Shown one piece after another: positions 44,587-55,155 of a DNA stretch of 64,000 nt (within the stretch, counting starts at the first letter, position 1; each line of letters starts with the position of its first letter). The notes beneath the pieces are model-generated. The model was given only the letters and a program-made list of their open reading frames with translations. It made no database searches and was not told where the DNA came from. The position numbers were made by a program, and so were the translations under genes. This DNA comes from Schizochytrium sp. TIO01 (lineage: Eukaryota > Sar > Bigyra > Thraustochytrida > Thraustochytriidae), in contig SMSO01000031.1 in NCBI GenBank assembly GCA_004764695.1, positions 2,279,048 to 2,343,047 of the forward strand, written 5' to 3'.

Positions 44587-46223
44587 GTTTATATCGTCGA
44601 GTTACCGCCTGAACTGCGTCTTTGTAAAGCTGTTCTGTCCGCACAATCGAATAAGTTCTGAGTTGAAAACTTAAAGACTCCGTTCCCCTTTGGATCTGTT
44701 GCGGGGTTTGAATGCCGTCGCCAACCCTCTAAAGGCACCGCAGGCTAATCAGGCGATTGCAAATGGCAGGCTCTGGGCGCGAAGTTTCTTGTGGTACTAA
44801 TACTCGTACCACCACCATGCTGTTTCTGATAGTCGCGCTGTCCACTTTTGTCAAAGACAGAAGTGTAAGTAAGTTCCATATCTAGCAGAAACAATAGGAT
44901 TGATTTAATCCTTTGGCACTACTAGATCTTGTTCTTTAGAGATATTCGAAGAACCTTAGGCTGAAGAAACTTAACACCTTATTCCTACTACGTATACTAT
45001 GTCTGGTTCTTCCAGCAGGTAGTGCTAACACTGGAGCAGAGTTTATTCTCTAAGTTGATCCAGTAATGAGTATGAAGGCATAGATGAGACTATACCTTGT
45101 CCCATATTTTTGGAAGCTGAGATCATTTTAAGGAGCAGGTGGTTGAGTTCTACCACCAGCAAAAACCACATCAATTAAAGAAAGACTTGCAGTTTTACGT
45201 GGTTACCGAGGTGATAAGACTCGGTCAAGAAGCTAGCAGTACAAATTATCTTGAGTGCACTGCCAGCTCTAGTCCTTGGAAATTGTGCAACCTGTGCTAC
45301 GGCCGGAAATGTGCAACGGATCTATACAGGTATAGATAAGAATTATTTAGTATCTTCGTTACATATTATCTACTCAACTCAGTTTTAAAATTAGAAATGG
45401 TTCGAATGAAGTGATTTCGATTCCGAGGAAGGAGAGCATTAGGTCGTTAGTGCCTTTCCAGCCCTCAAGCTAGGCATACTGAAAAAAAAAAAGAGAATTC
45501 GACAAAGATATATTCACCAACCGCTTTGTAATAAATTATGTAGCTTGAAAACTGGATCAAAAGTTAGTTTGTTTTCAGAATCGGAGGATAACCAGGAATG
45601 ACCCCGCTATCATTCTCACTGAAACTCGCAGTCAAATTGTAAGTGTTGGCAGCAAATTCTAAAAAGGGAAAACTTCTAAACATATGAATTATTATAGACT
45701 TGTTCCCAACACAGGAGAAAAGAATGTTTGTGACATGTTGTGGCGACATCTCCGTGAGTAATAGCTATACTTCGTGAGGTCCTTGTCGTTCTATACGCAG
45801 ATATCTTATTTGAGTAGCTGGGTTAGATATCAGGATCACACTTGGAAAAAGATGTTTGCTGAGGCTTGAGCTCTCCAGATGCCCATTTAGGCTTGTATTT
45901 GTACTTTTAAGTTAAAAGAAGATTGTCCTAAATTAAAGGCCAGGTTAAAGTTAAGTTTGCCACTGCAGTGATCAGTGGTTATAAATTGAAATATCACAAG
46001 ATAGAAGCAGAGTCAAAGACGGATGGCTTTCAGCTGTCAGCCATTACTGAGTTTTCGAATAAAATAAAATCTTTCAGACTACACACCATTTCCATTTTCG
46101 CCGGTGGCCTTGTGTCAACATGTAGGTCCGCAAGGCAAATGCAACGATAACGCCTTCGTAGCGCCATATTGAACAAGAATGATTTCATGATATAAAGTAG
46201 CAAAGTCTATGAAGAGCTGTGAA
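44587..46223. other. Intergenic region
   Basis: 1.6 kb, AT-rich beyond 45 kb, with no supported gene. It contains the promoter of the PKA regulatory subunit gene and the 3' UTR of the ZIP gene, neither of which I can delimit. Confidence 0.5.
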
Positions 46224-47159
46224 TCAAGGCTCGGCCAAAATCGTCAATAACATGACACAAAAGCCAGCCAAAAATCCTATTGCGCACGCTTTAGGCTCAT
46301 TATACGCACGTGCCTCTGGAATAAGCTCACGAAATGACACCGCAGTCATGATGCCTGCTACAAAACACAATAGATACGAGACCAAGAAAGGAGACCTACG
46401 AAACTGATTCTGGAGCACGGTGAGTGCAATTGATGCACCTAGAGGCTCACTGAGGCCACTGAGCAATGCCATGCCAACTGCATAGCTTTTGCGACCTGTA
46501 GCTGCGTAGATGGGCACTGCAATTGCAAGTCCTTCTGGGATGTTATGCAACGCAATCGCAAGGGTCACGACAAACCCAAGCGAGTCAGACTTGATGTTTG
46601 CCATGCTCACAGCAAGACCTTCTGGGAAATTATGAGCTGTAAGCGTGACCATCATGATCATCCCTAGTCTCAGCTGCTTGATCTTGGAGTGTGGCGCTGA
46701 GGACCCTGATTCATCTTCCTCTTCATCATCATTCTTGTGTGTCATTCGACGGTACTGCGGCAACATCATCTTCTCAGGCTGTGGCAGCAATCTAAGAAGT
46801 ACGTCGAAGATAATTCCGCCACATAAAGCAGTGAGACTTGGATAAAGGAAACCATCCTCGAGTACTAGCGGAATGTACATGTCGAAAACTGAGACCGTGA
46901 GCATGACGGCGGCTGCGAGCGACATTGAGAATGCCATGTGTCTTGGTTTTGGTTTGCGGTCCATAGCGATTACTGAGAGAGCTCCGATTCCAGTGGCAAG
47001 ACCAGCGATCATGCTCATGCCTAGAGCCGTCCAGAAGTCGCCTTGGGAACTAAATTCAGAGGCCTGCGAAAGGGACCCTGGCTGGCCAAGGAGGTCATCT
47101 TCAAACAAGAGATCCATTGCGCTCGACTCCATGGAAAATGGCCTTGGCACAGGCTCCAT
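46224..47159 (-). CDS. ZIP-family metal transporter, ZupT/GufA-like
   Basis: A 311-aa membrane protein from the first ATG at 47159. The frame is open to about 47272 without another ATG, so a longer 5' part by splicing cannot be excluded. Signature motifs: A-H-N-F-P-E-G-L-A (175-183) in one transmembrane segment and A-L-H-N-I-P-E-G-L-A (203-212) in the next, the zinc-binding pair of ZIP transporters; also S-E-P-L-G-A (237-242) and R-E-L-I-P-E-A (277-283). About seven to eight hydrophobic segments fit the family. A short acidic loop (N-D-D-E-E-E-D-E, 143-150) takes the place of the His-rich loop. The first helix reads G-L-A-T-G-I-G-A, as in bacterial ZupT and the GufA/ZIP11 branch. Likely moves Zn2+ and perhaps other divalent metals into the cytosol from outside or from an organelle. 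No signal peptide is obvious. Confidence 0.92.
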   Translation of the reverse strand: MEPVPRPFSMESSAMDLLFEDDLLGQPGSLSQASEFSSQGDFWTALGMSMIAGLATGIGALSVIAMDRKPKPRHMAFSMSLAAAVMLTVSVFDMYIPLVLEDGFLYPSLTALCGGIIFDVLLRLLPQPEKMMLPQYRRMTHKNDDEEEDESGSSAPHSKIKQLRLGMIMMVTLTAHNFPEGLAVSMANIKSDSLGFVVTLAIALHNIPEGLAIAVPIYAATGRKSYAVGMALLSGLSEPLGASIALTVLQNQFRRSPFLVSYLLCFVAGIMTAVSFRELIPEARAYNEPKACAIGFLAGFCVMLLTILAEP

Positions 47160-48227
47160 GCTCAACGCGGGTGGTTCCTTAGTGACGAGCCGTGCGTTTC
47201 GCAGCGGCAAATGCTGGTGAGGTGGATTCTCAACAATGACTTTGTTTACTCGCTCCTCCAGAGCTAGCTAACTAGCTAGCTTGGGTTTGCCTTGGGTTTG
47301 TTTTGTCTCGCCTCAAGATGTTTTTCTCAATAACCTAACTTGTGAAAGTCTTTAGATAAGTATGGCAGATAGATCAACTCTCGACCATGGAGTATATACA
47401 ACCTCCAATTATGCAACAGCGAGACAAAGAGTCGCGGGTACTCAAAGTATCGTGTGCTGGTGTTTATAGTAAATTAAAGAGCTAAGTTTGAAGTTCTGCT
47501 CGGCCCAATTCAAGTAGGATATATAAGATTATCCATTCACTCTTATCGAAAAAAGGGTCAATCATTAACTAAATCGAATCAAATTGATGAGAACCAAAAT
47601 TCATCAGCACGAAGCAAGCTCAGTGGGCAACAATAAGAATATACAATGATGTGCTTCTTTTGTGTAGTGAACACTTGACGTTTTAAATTGACAATGAAAT
47701 CAGAGCTCAAAGCTTGAAATTGGGTGGTGAGCTAAAACCACGAAAGCCCGAGAAGCACTTACTTGCACACTGACTCTACTAGAAAGACTCTAGGTAGGTA
47801 GTTAGGTAAATGTTATGTAAATTTCATTTTCATCAATTGCGACTCTCATCATTAATATTACAAATAGTGCGTTTCTTTACGGACTATCAGACTATGTGAG
47901 AGGCAAGATACATACTAAACCCGACCACAAGCAAGATGGCTCGTCCATGTATCAATAGATTAATTTATAAACTTTGAGATGTTTTATGCTTGCTTGACTA
48001 TTTATTACACATGTTTCCTTCTTTATCCATCACATTAGCTAGGGGTTGACTAGCTGGAGATAGAAGAGTTCTCATCAGCGCCGACCATACGATTGAAAGA
48101 AGGAAGAAGTGCAAAATAATGAGACAAAAACGTAGCCATTGTTAGTAAAGTTTGGTCACTTCAAATTTGTATATATTGTTTAGAAGACCTACTACGTTCA
48201 TAGATTGTACTCGACGCTTTGCAGACT
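47160..48227. other. Intergenic region
   Basis: About 1.07 kb, AT-rich, with a GCTAGCTA-type palindromic patch at 47262-47280 and a (TAGG)n-like patch near 47790-47810. No gene supported. Confidence 0.5.
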
Positions 48228-48267
48228 TTAATTACCAATATAAAATGATGAAATAGCCTCTTCATAT

Positions 48268-48328
48268 CTGCGAATAGCATTTAGAGATTCCTGGGGTCAT
48301 GTAGTAGGCTATGTCTCTACCTACTCAC
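48268..48328 (-). other. Possible 61-bp intron at the 3' end of the EF-hand-like gene
   Basis: The unspliced stop TGA (48325-48327) lies inside a near-consensus minus-strand donor CG|GTGAGT. An acceptor TTCGCAG follows at 48268-48269. Splicing keeps the frame and adds 13 residues (R-Y-E-E-A-I-S-S-F-Y-I-G-N) before TAA at 48228-48230, giving 700 aa. A stop made by the donor itself is common when an intron is missed. Confidence 0.45.
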
Positions 48329-50391
48329 CGAGATTGCGGCAAAGGAGGTGGGGCACGCATGTGAAGAACCATGGAGCTTTTAGAAGTAGACGTAGTTTTA
48401 TGAAGTGCAGAAGACTCTGTTGCTGGCTTGTCGTGCTGAGCGACATCATAACTAGACACTGCAACATGGCGTTTAGCTTCAAGGGAGAGGAGACGATCAA
48501 ATTGATCAAAGCGAATGTTTTGGCATGAAGGCGCAATCCCAGCACGATGAAGCGTTTCGTCGAATTCTGCCCGATCAAGTTGCGTATGTTCAGCTTGACA
48601 CAAACAGTCATACAAGTCGCTCGACGAAAGTGTTTGGCCTTGCTTCATTCCAAGATATGCCTTATTGACACTCTTGCGGCGCGTTTTAATGAGCTGGAGT
48701 GCTCTGTGCGTCATCGAAGCACTATGCGAAGACGCTGACATCATAGCTGTCTTGTGCATCTTGACTTGGGCCTGAGCTCGTTTATTCCTGGGCAGCTGCA
48801 TGCCATCTAGGGATTCTCGCCCTTGATTTCCAGCTGCGGCTATGTTTTGTACTACAAGTTCACCCGCTGAGAAGTCTTTTGTTGACATTTGCTTTGCGAA
48901 TTGTGCAAATGCGGTCGACTTACATGGAGAAACAATATGACGCAACTCAGCAACTTCATCACCGCTAACGTCAAGCCCAAGACGTTTCAGCAGATTTGAT
49001 GTTGCGCTGGCTACAGATCCACTATGTAGCTCCCGATCTAGTTGTAAATAAATGTTATACATAGTGGAACCCTTACTCTTTCGAGAGGCAACCCACTGTT
49101 CCAGCTTTTTATACGCACGACTCGCTGTAATAGGATCTAATCCTGAGGTCATGGATAGCGAAAGATTTGTTTTAATTGATGAAGAAGAGTGTTCATGCTC
49201 CGCAAATTTTGTTTCATCATCCCACAGACGGGTTGATAATGCGTGCTGAGGCGTACCCAGTAGTACTCTCGTAAATGCCTTCTCATCGAGCTGGTTGTTC
49301 TTTGTTTGCTTGACTAGCTCGGCAAATAAGTCAGCTCGATCGGAGGAAGACAGCAGGATTTGTAAACCGTCTTCAATATGCGCAATTACTGACGTTGGTG
49401 TAACGCGACCATCTTGCCCACTGCACGCGCTGAATGCTTGGCGTGCATTGTGGCGTGATGCCCTAAGAACAGTAGACCCAATTCTACGTTGCAGCCCAAG
49501 AGTTCTCCGTTGGGCAATGTTTACTTGATGCAAACTTGTATCAGGTAATGTCGCATATGCAGTCTTTGTCAGATCGCTAACAAAGTCTTCGTAATTAACT
49601 TTGCCATCCCATGTTTTCTGTGTTTGGTAAACTTCAACAAGCCGGTGAACATCATCATTGAGTAGCTGAATACCTCCAACTTCATTTAAGGCAGCTCGAA
49701 GATCATCCAGGTGAATAGATCCTGTATTTTTAGGATCTTTCCCCTTGAAGTAATCATGTAACTTGCTCATATCCCCACCCAGCTGATCAAAAAGTTTGTT
49801 GCTTACATTATGCATCAATTTTGTCTCTTTCATGCATTGTTCATACTGAAAAGGTTCAGTTTTTTGTTTTTGGTGCAATAAGTCGCAAGCCCCTCTTCCC
49901 GAGAAGGTCTGTTTTTGAGAATTGACATTTCCACGTTTTCGGGGCGACTTTGGTATCAAGAAAGCCTCAACAGGAGATGGCAAATCAACATCTGCTTGTA
50001 AGAGTCCTCGGATTGGAGCAGAGTCATTGTAAGAGCAAATTCGTGGGCGTTGCCCTAATTTATCAATTTCAAATGATTGCTCTTGGGATAGTGCTGTATC
50101 TTCGTGACTTTCGATTAATATACCAGAAACAGCAGAGGATAAATTCTTGTAATTGTTCATCCTTGCACGTGTAGCAGTAAATCTTTTTTGCTCTTGCTTG
50201 GGTCTATCGGACAGTGCTGGTGGAGTTTCTGACCGCTTTTTCAATTCTACAATAGACTTGAGAACATTTTCGCCGGCTAGTTGACTCAAGCGCTCTACTT
50301 GAGCTGCACTAAGGTTCAGTCCAAGAGCTCCAAGGCCTTGTGTAAGCCCCTGGATTGAGACTGCACGCTCTACATCTCCTTGGCTAGCCAT
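48325..50391 (-). CDS. EF-hand-like repeat protein
   Basis: 688 aa from ATG at 50391 to the first stop; 700 aa if the short 3' intron is real (then the gene ends at 48228). The N-terminal 200 residues are polar and disordered-looking. After that, four regions resemble pairs of EF-hand helices: about 205-273, 305-378, 450-530 and 590-660. The clearest loop (K-D-P-K-N-T-G-S-I-H-L-D-D-L, about 218-231) has the central Gly-x-Ile but Lys and Thr where Ca2+ ligands are expected. Its partner (K-T-W-D-G-K-V-N-Y-E-D-F) is equally degenerate. The protein probably uses EF-hand folds as structural or protein-binding units rather than as Ca2+ sensors. Multi-EF-hand proteins of this type (for instance the EFCAB6-like group) are often flagellar, but that assignment is weak. 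Not membrane-bound. Confidence 0.8.
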   Translation of the reverse strand: MASQGDVERAVSIQGLTQGLGALGLNLSAAQVERLSQLAGENVLKSIVELKKRSETPPALSDRPKQEQKRFTATRARMNNYKNLSSAVSGILIESHEDTALSQEQSFEIDKLGQRPRICSYNDSAPIRGLLQADVDLPSPVEAFLIPKSPRKRGNVNSQKQTFSGRGACDLLHQKQKTEPFQYEQCMKETKLMHNVSNKLFDQLGGDMSKLHDYFKGKDPKNTGSIHLDDLRAALNEVGGIQLLNDDVHRLVEVYQTQKTWDGKVNYEDFVSDLTKTAYATLPDTSLHQVNIAQRRTLGLQRRIGSTVLRASRHNARQAFSACSGQDGRVTPTSVIAHIEDGLQILLSSSDRADLFAELVKQTKNNQLDEKAFTRVLLGTPQHALSTRLWDDETKFAEHEHSSSSIKTNLSLSMTSGLDPITASRAYKKLEQWVASRKSKGSTMYNIYLQLDRELHSGSVASATSNLLKRLGLDVSGDEVAELRHIVSPCKSTAFAQFAKQMSTKDFSAGELVVQNIAAAGNQGRESLDGMQLPRNKRAQAQVKMHKTAMMSASSHSASMTHRALQLIKTRRKSVNKAYLGMKQGQTLSSSDLYDCLCQAEHTQLDRAEFDETLHRAGIAPSCQNIRFDQFDRLLSLEAKRHVAVSSYDVAQHDKPATESSALHKTTSTSKSSMVLHMRAPPPLPQSR

Positions 50392-50645
50392 GGTTGGATT
50401 TATCTTCAGGGTAGTTCGCTACCTTTGAAGTATGCTACCTCGCGAAAAGCCAAAATTGTCATAGACACACAATTTCCCGGGTTCTCATCACAGAACTGAT
50501 TGCTTATTGATTCCTGCCCTACTTTCTAATATATCCGTTGTGGTCCTCTTTTCCAAAACAGCGTGCTTATCCTTTTCCCGGTTTCCTAATTGATTCTTAA
50601 CCACAACGCGTTTGTAAAGAACGAAAAGATTAAGATTCCGACTGA
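50392..50645. other. 5' flank of the EF-hand-like gene
   Basis: Short divergent interval before the AT-rich decayed block. No motif that I can call a promoter. Confidence 0.4.
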
Positions 50646-50888
50646 CTGGGACCTCACGACGTTTCTGGAGAGTTATCGCACGAACATCAATACACCATTT
50701 TGCATGGATCAATCAACTGGGATGCCTTTCATATGGTAGTTTCTTGTGATACAAACCCTCGTGTCTACCTTGCCGACTATGGAAACGCCTATGTTGTTAA
50801 TAAGATGACACAGGACGCAATGGCTCTCTTCCGTGACGAGCGGGAGGAGCTTGAAACGATGATCAATGAGATGGTCAATCCATATTAA
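50646..50888 (+). pseudogene. Protein-kinase C-lobe fragment
   Basis: An 80-codon open frame without an initiating ATG at its start. It reads as kinase subdomains VIb-VII: I-L-H-G-S-I-N-W (in place of the HRDLK loop) followed by P-R-V-Y-L-A-D-Y-G-N-A (DFG region as DYG), then a charged helix ending at TAA. HGS and DYG variants occur in atypical and virus-encoded kinases. The ATP-binding lobe is absent upstream and the frame is closed by TGA at 50643-50645, so this is a truncated remnant or a lone exon. Confidence 0.5.
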
Positions 50889-51057
50889 TTAAAATTCTAA
50901 ATGATGATTCTTTTTTTCAAAAAAAGATAATAATATACATGTAAATCCCGAACTTTGGTAAAAAAATAAAACAGAAAGAAAACAAAACCTTAACTCAGCG
51001 TCGCCGAGAAATAGTCTACGCACCTAAGCCATCCCTAGCTAGTTCCAACCTTCGAAA

Positions 51058-52365
51058 ATGATGCAAGCTAGCAACAACGGCCAACTTCCTATTGTAGATG
51101 TGCCAACTATGAGCACAATCACGAAATTAGAAGAATTTATTGGGAAAAAAACATGCAATGAGGAAGTAGAAATAGAAGAAAGCAAACTCAGCGAAATAGA
51201 GGTCGAGCTCTACCTCAATCGATTTCTTTGCGCATTCGGACATATAGGGTATGAAGGTAGCTTTCTATAGAGACTAGTATGGCGCGCCTACTTAACCAAT
51301 CATATTGAACCCTGTGAATGGCCACTCTATGATTTTTCTATACACAAAAGATTACACAAGACTTTGTGGCGGGTGAAATTGAACTCTTTTACAGTGGCGC
51401 GAACAATCGTTCATGGCCGAAAACACTCAAACGACTTTATTATGCTCTCTATGACGCTATTAGACTTTGCCACTTTGATACACTCTTGGATATGCAAAAA
51501 AATAAGTGGGCAGCGTATGACAAACCACCACACATTATAAACAAATATAACATCATTCAGAAGGATTTCAATGATGGTCGTATCAAAAATCAGCTCAAAG
51601 CAACACTCCCAGGGTTACTTGCTCGAATGATTCTGGTTAATGGAGTTGCTAGAACATGTATGCATTGCCCAATATTACACAACGAGAAAAAGGCACCTTA
51701 TTATTGCGAGTTGAAATCGGCAGAGGAAATCAATATAGAGAGGCTCTACTCCCCATCATATTATTTTAAACATTGGTATTTCGATCTAAACGAACACTAT
51801 AAAAAAAAAAAAAGAAACTTAACAGGAATAATTGCGATAGAATGGCATCGATTCATAGCGCGGAGAGTATTACTAGAGACACAGGAGATGCCTTTAATAC
51901 TTATCTATCGATGTACTATATTGGTGGTACATACTTTTGCCCTTATGAACTTTACAAGAGGAGGAATCTTTTTAATACTATTTTGACGAATACTATCCAT
52001 AAAGATTCCTTTGGAAAATATTCAATCAACTCGATGGTCCTCAATGGAATTGACCCAGTTTATAATCAATCATTCTTGGAGCTAATGAAGTTAGTCTCCG
52101 GGGGTTGGGAAAAATGCGAAATCAACTTCGATGAACAATTAATGCAAAGTGTTTTAAGCTTTACACACAAAGACACAAAATCAATGACGCAAAAGGTCCA
52201 CGAAGAAGCTTCAATGTGCTGAACAGCTCATTTGCTATGTGTAAAGTAGATGATGGGGCTTTTATGGTGTACCTTGATGAAGCAGTCAGTGAAATAGGAC
52301 AAGTTTTTTCCCATTTTTTTTTTTTTCTATACAATAATATATTTATATATATTTTTCTCTCAAGA
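51058..52365 (+). pseudogene. Decayed gene of unknown function, about 435 codons, one nonsense codon and several frameshifts
   Basis: Starts with ATG-ATG at 51058 and reads well to a TAG at 51268-51270. The same frame continues coding-like to about 51335. Reading then moves to a second frame (about 51345-51806), shifts at an A13 homopolymer (51799-51814) into a third (to about 52205), and shifts again near 52205 into a last frame that fades out by 52365 in a poly-T/AT tract. Each piece has balanced, protein-like composition with a Cys pair (C-M-H-C-P-I-L) and many aromatic residues, and the pieces abut one another, as expected for one broken gene. I recognise no family. AT-rich codons set it apart from all neighbours, which suggests foreign origin such as an integrated virus or mobile element. 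A sequencing error at the A13 run could explain one shift but not all. Confidence 0.55.
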
Positions 52366-52769
52366 TGACATTATTTGAAGTTCATGCTAACTTATTTGGA
52401 GTCCCACAGATAAAGAGGTTAACGCATATGCAACTTCCATTTTCTTCTCGTTGTCGAATCTAGCGCACACCTGGCTTCAATGTTTTAGGATACAAGAAGA
52501 CAATCTTTTGGTTGAGACAAAGAAAGACAATTTACTATTTATGGTGTCATCATGAGATATGAATTCAATCAGCCGAAACCACAACCCTGTGCTGGTGTGA
52601 ACCGCTTACGAAGTCGTGCAAGTGGCAGTGAAGGGAAGAGGTCTAAATCACGAGACTTGAGTTTCGTGAACACCCATCTTCAGTCAAGATGTTTGCGCCG
52701 CACCACGTGAGATGACAACGCACGCGCTGCTGCCATTTTGGCATCAAATGTACATCGGGACAGCGCAAT
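52366..52769. other. Intergenic region
   Basis: Short AT-rich interval with TATA-rich repeats (52325-52360), then the 3' flank of the small basic gene. No gene seen. Confidence 0.5.
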
Positions 52770-53108
52770 TTACTTCTTGTTCTTCTTGTTGGTGCCCTTG
52801 GCAGGCTCAGCGGCCTTGGCAGCCTCCTTCTTGCCGGGCTTGACGGAGACGGGGCCCTTCTTGTCCTTGGCATCCTTGACGGGGGCAGGGATAGCGGCGG
52901 CAGCCTTGGCAGCCTTCTCCTTACGGTCCTTGGAGGAGCCACCAGCGCCACCAGCAGCGGGCTTCTTGGCAGCGGCGGCAGCCTTGGGCTTGCCGGACTC
53001 GTTCTTGACCTTGGCCTCGCTGGCGAGCACGGCGTCGAGCTCAGGGGTTGCAATGGGGATGCGCTTGCGCATCGCGGAGGAGGCAGGGAGAACCATGGGG
53101 GTAGACAT
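52770..53108 (-). CDS. Small Lys/Ala/Pro-rich basic protein (H1-tail-like)
   Basis: A 112-aa protein, ATG at 53108. Residues 1-40 are a mixed N-terminus with a basic M-R-K-R patch. Residues 40-112 are almost only Lys, Ala, Pro, Gly, Ser and Asp, ending K-K-N-K-K, like the C-terminal tail of linker histone H1 or the globular-domain-free H1-like proteins of some protists and bacteria. The winged-helix globular domain of H1 is absent. Codons are almost all C- or G-ending (GCC, AAG, GTC), far more biased than any other gene in the window, a sign of high expression. The 5' leader has an AAACAAGC repeat. A chromatin or RNA-binding role fits the charge. A ribosome-associated basic protein is the main alternative. 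Confidence 0.75.
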   Translation of the reverse strand: MSTPMVLPASSAMRKRIPIATPELDAVLASEAKVKNESGKPKAAAAAKKPAAGGAGGSSKDRKEKAAKAAAAIPAPVKDAKDKKGPVSVKPGKKEAAKAAEPAKGTNKKNKK

Positions 53109-53141
53109 TTTCCTTAGAATTGTTGCTTGAAGACTTGCTCG

Positions 53142-53190
53142 TAAGCTTGTTGGCTTGTTTGCTTGTTTGCTTGTTTGCTTGTTTGCTTGA
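53142..53190 (-). repeat. Period-8 repeat in the 5' leader of the basic-protein gene
   Basis: About five units of GTTTGCTT on the plus strand (AAGCAAAC in the sense of the gene) start about 35-40 nt upstream of its ATG, with AAGCAA-type sequence continuing to the start. Confidence 0.8.
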
Positions 53191-54257
53191 GGTTTTGCTC
53201 GAGCTCTTGAGTTGCTGGTTTGCTTTGCTCTGGTCGCCGGCGCTGCGACAATTTATCGAGTCAACATGGCAGCCCTCATCTTTGTATTGACGAGGTCATT
53301 TTGTTTTGCAGAACTTAAGTCCAATTTTCACATCAGGGTCTTCAGATCCTGCAGCACATTCTCTTGTTTTCATGTATTAATTCTTCGCGAGCATGGCTTA
53401 CGACGGATTGCCTCTCCAGGATTAGGCCTTCCTTAGATCTGCACTACTGTCGCTCATATATATATATATATATTCATGCTGGTGTTATTTTTCTCCATTT
53501 CGATCAGCACAACTCCTCTGAGAGAGAGAGTAATTTTGACAAGAGTTCAAGCCATATCGAACCTCATCAATTTTAAAATCAATCAAGCAAGGAGTTCGTC
53601 TTAGAAATCCTGTTTGTTAAGCGTTCCAGCGAAACTCGAATTCCATACACGGTCATTACGCTGACCAGGGGAACCCGCTCCTCGGCTCTCCCTTACGAGA
53701 AAGAAGAAGCGGCAGTGGCACCTTTCGCCGCCAAGATCTGCCACACCCTGTGCATCAATGATTGAAAGGATGAGTTCTATAAACGAAGGAATTAATGAAT
53801 TCTAACGGGACGCACGTATCTCTGTGCCACGGTTTGCAAGAGTCCCTGAGAGCCGCACGTGCACCTCGAAACTTTGTCACCAAGATTTCGCGCCGCCTCT
53901 CTTTGCGGCCTGTTTTCTTTCGAGTTAGTTCTCTTGCGCGCCTGCTCTATGTACCTACCTACCTACCTGGCCGATCGCTTCCTGTGTCTGATTTCGTTAG
54001 GAGCTTACAAGTCCAACTCGTCGTCCAGTTTCTCTGTCACGTGAGTGAGGCCATTCATTGCCTTCGGCCGCCAGTTCCTTCGGCTCGAGTTCAACTCATA
54101 ATTCTTTTCTTGAGCAGCTCGTCGTAACAGGATTCTTTCATAACCCGGTGTCACATCTATTTTTCAATTATTAAAAACTATTTATCCTAAAACAAAAATT
54201 ACAGTTTTATTATTACTACTGTTATCATTATTATACTACAAAAACATAATATATATA

Positions 54258-54297
<40 letters not shown>

Positions 54298-54930
54298 GCA
54301 TCGCATTTTTTCAACATTGGCTCTCATATTAATTAGCTTGCTGGGAAATGCAATCTCCCGCTGGAATTGAGCGCCTCCCTTTGCGAGATGGGTCCTACGC
54401 TTCGCTGACTCGCTCGTCGGTTCCCTCGAACAAGCCTCGGCCAGCCTGCAGGCAGGCACATGTCCTCTGCTCACCTCCTCACTCCCAAACTCGCGCGTAG
54501 AGGAAAGGGCGCGATCTTCCGAAGCGGCAGCCAACTCAACTTCTTCAAGAGTTTTCCTCCCAATCGAAGAGAAGATTGAGTGACTGACTGAGCGAGTCAT
54601 CGAAACGCGCGTTTAGCGGCCAGGCTCCGGCTGCTCTGCCTTCGAGCTCAAGCAAGCTAGCAAGCAAGCAAGCTAGCAAGACGCGGCACGACGCGGCGCG
54701 GGTTTCACGCGTGGGCGACTCTGCCGAGGCAGCCAGGACCAGAGCAGACCTTTCGGCGGCTTCTTTCGGGGCGCCTGATTGGCTGGCGAGGAGCAAGGAT
54801 GCCCAAGCTGCCAAGGATAGGACAACTTGGAGTTCTTGGCACGTTTTCGAGGTCTGACTTTCTTACAAAAGGCCGAAGAAAGTACTGGTTTCGTCCATTT
54901 GGAGTGCAAAGCTAACTCTTGTTATTTTTA
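53191..54930. other. Intergenic, microsatellite-bearing
   Basis: No gene supported. Contains a short (TA)n run (53457-53472) and a GC-rich patch with overlapping non-ATG frames (54.3-54.9 kb). Confidence 0.5.
54258..54296. repeat. (GAAA)n tract
   Basis: Ten GAAA units following a short AT run. Confidence 0.9.
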
Positions 54931-54934
54931 GCGC

Positions 54935-54965
54935 ACTCACTCACTCACTCAGTCAGTCAGTCAGT
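54935..54965. repeat. (CACT)n/(CAGT)n tract
   Basis: CACT units pass into CAGT units, the same pair of tetramers as at 9381-9424. Confidence 0.85.
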
Positions 54966-55140
54966 CTGGCAGAAATCTTCTTGGACTGGACCTCGAGGCT
55001 CGCTCGATGCCAGGCCGTGGAGTGACGAGAGGGGCAATCCGAACGCTCTCCTTCCAGGCGCACGAAAGATCCGCTGCTGTCTGTCTAGGTTTAGGACTCG
55101 GGTCAGCTTGATCTTGACAGAAGGGTGCACCCTTCGGTGC

Positions 55141-55148
55141 TGACGTCA
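55141..55148. promoter_or_regulatory. TGACGTCA palindrome (CRE consensus), left of the pentamer array
   Basis: Exact 8-bp CRE-type bZIP site. A second exact copy is at 55274-55281, on the other side of the pentanucleotide array. Use as a regulatory site is not shown. Confidence 0.5.
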
Positions 55149-55155
55149 TTTGGTC

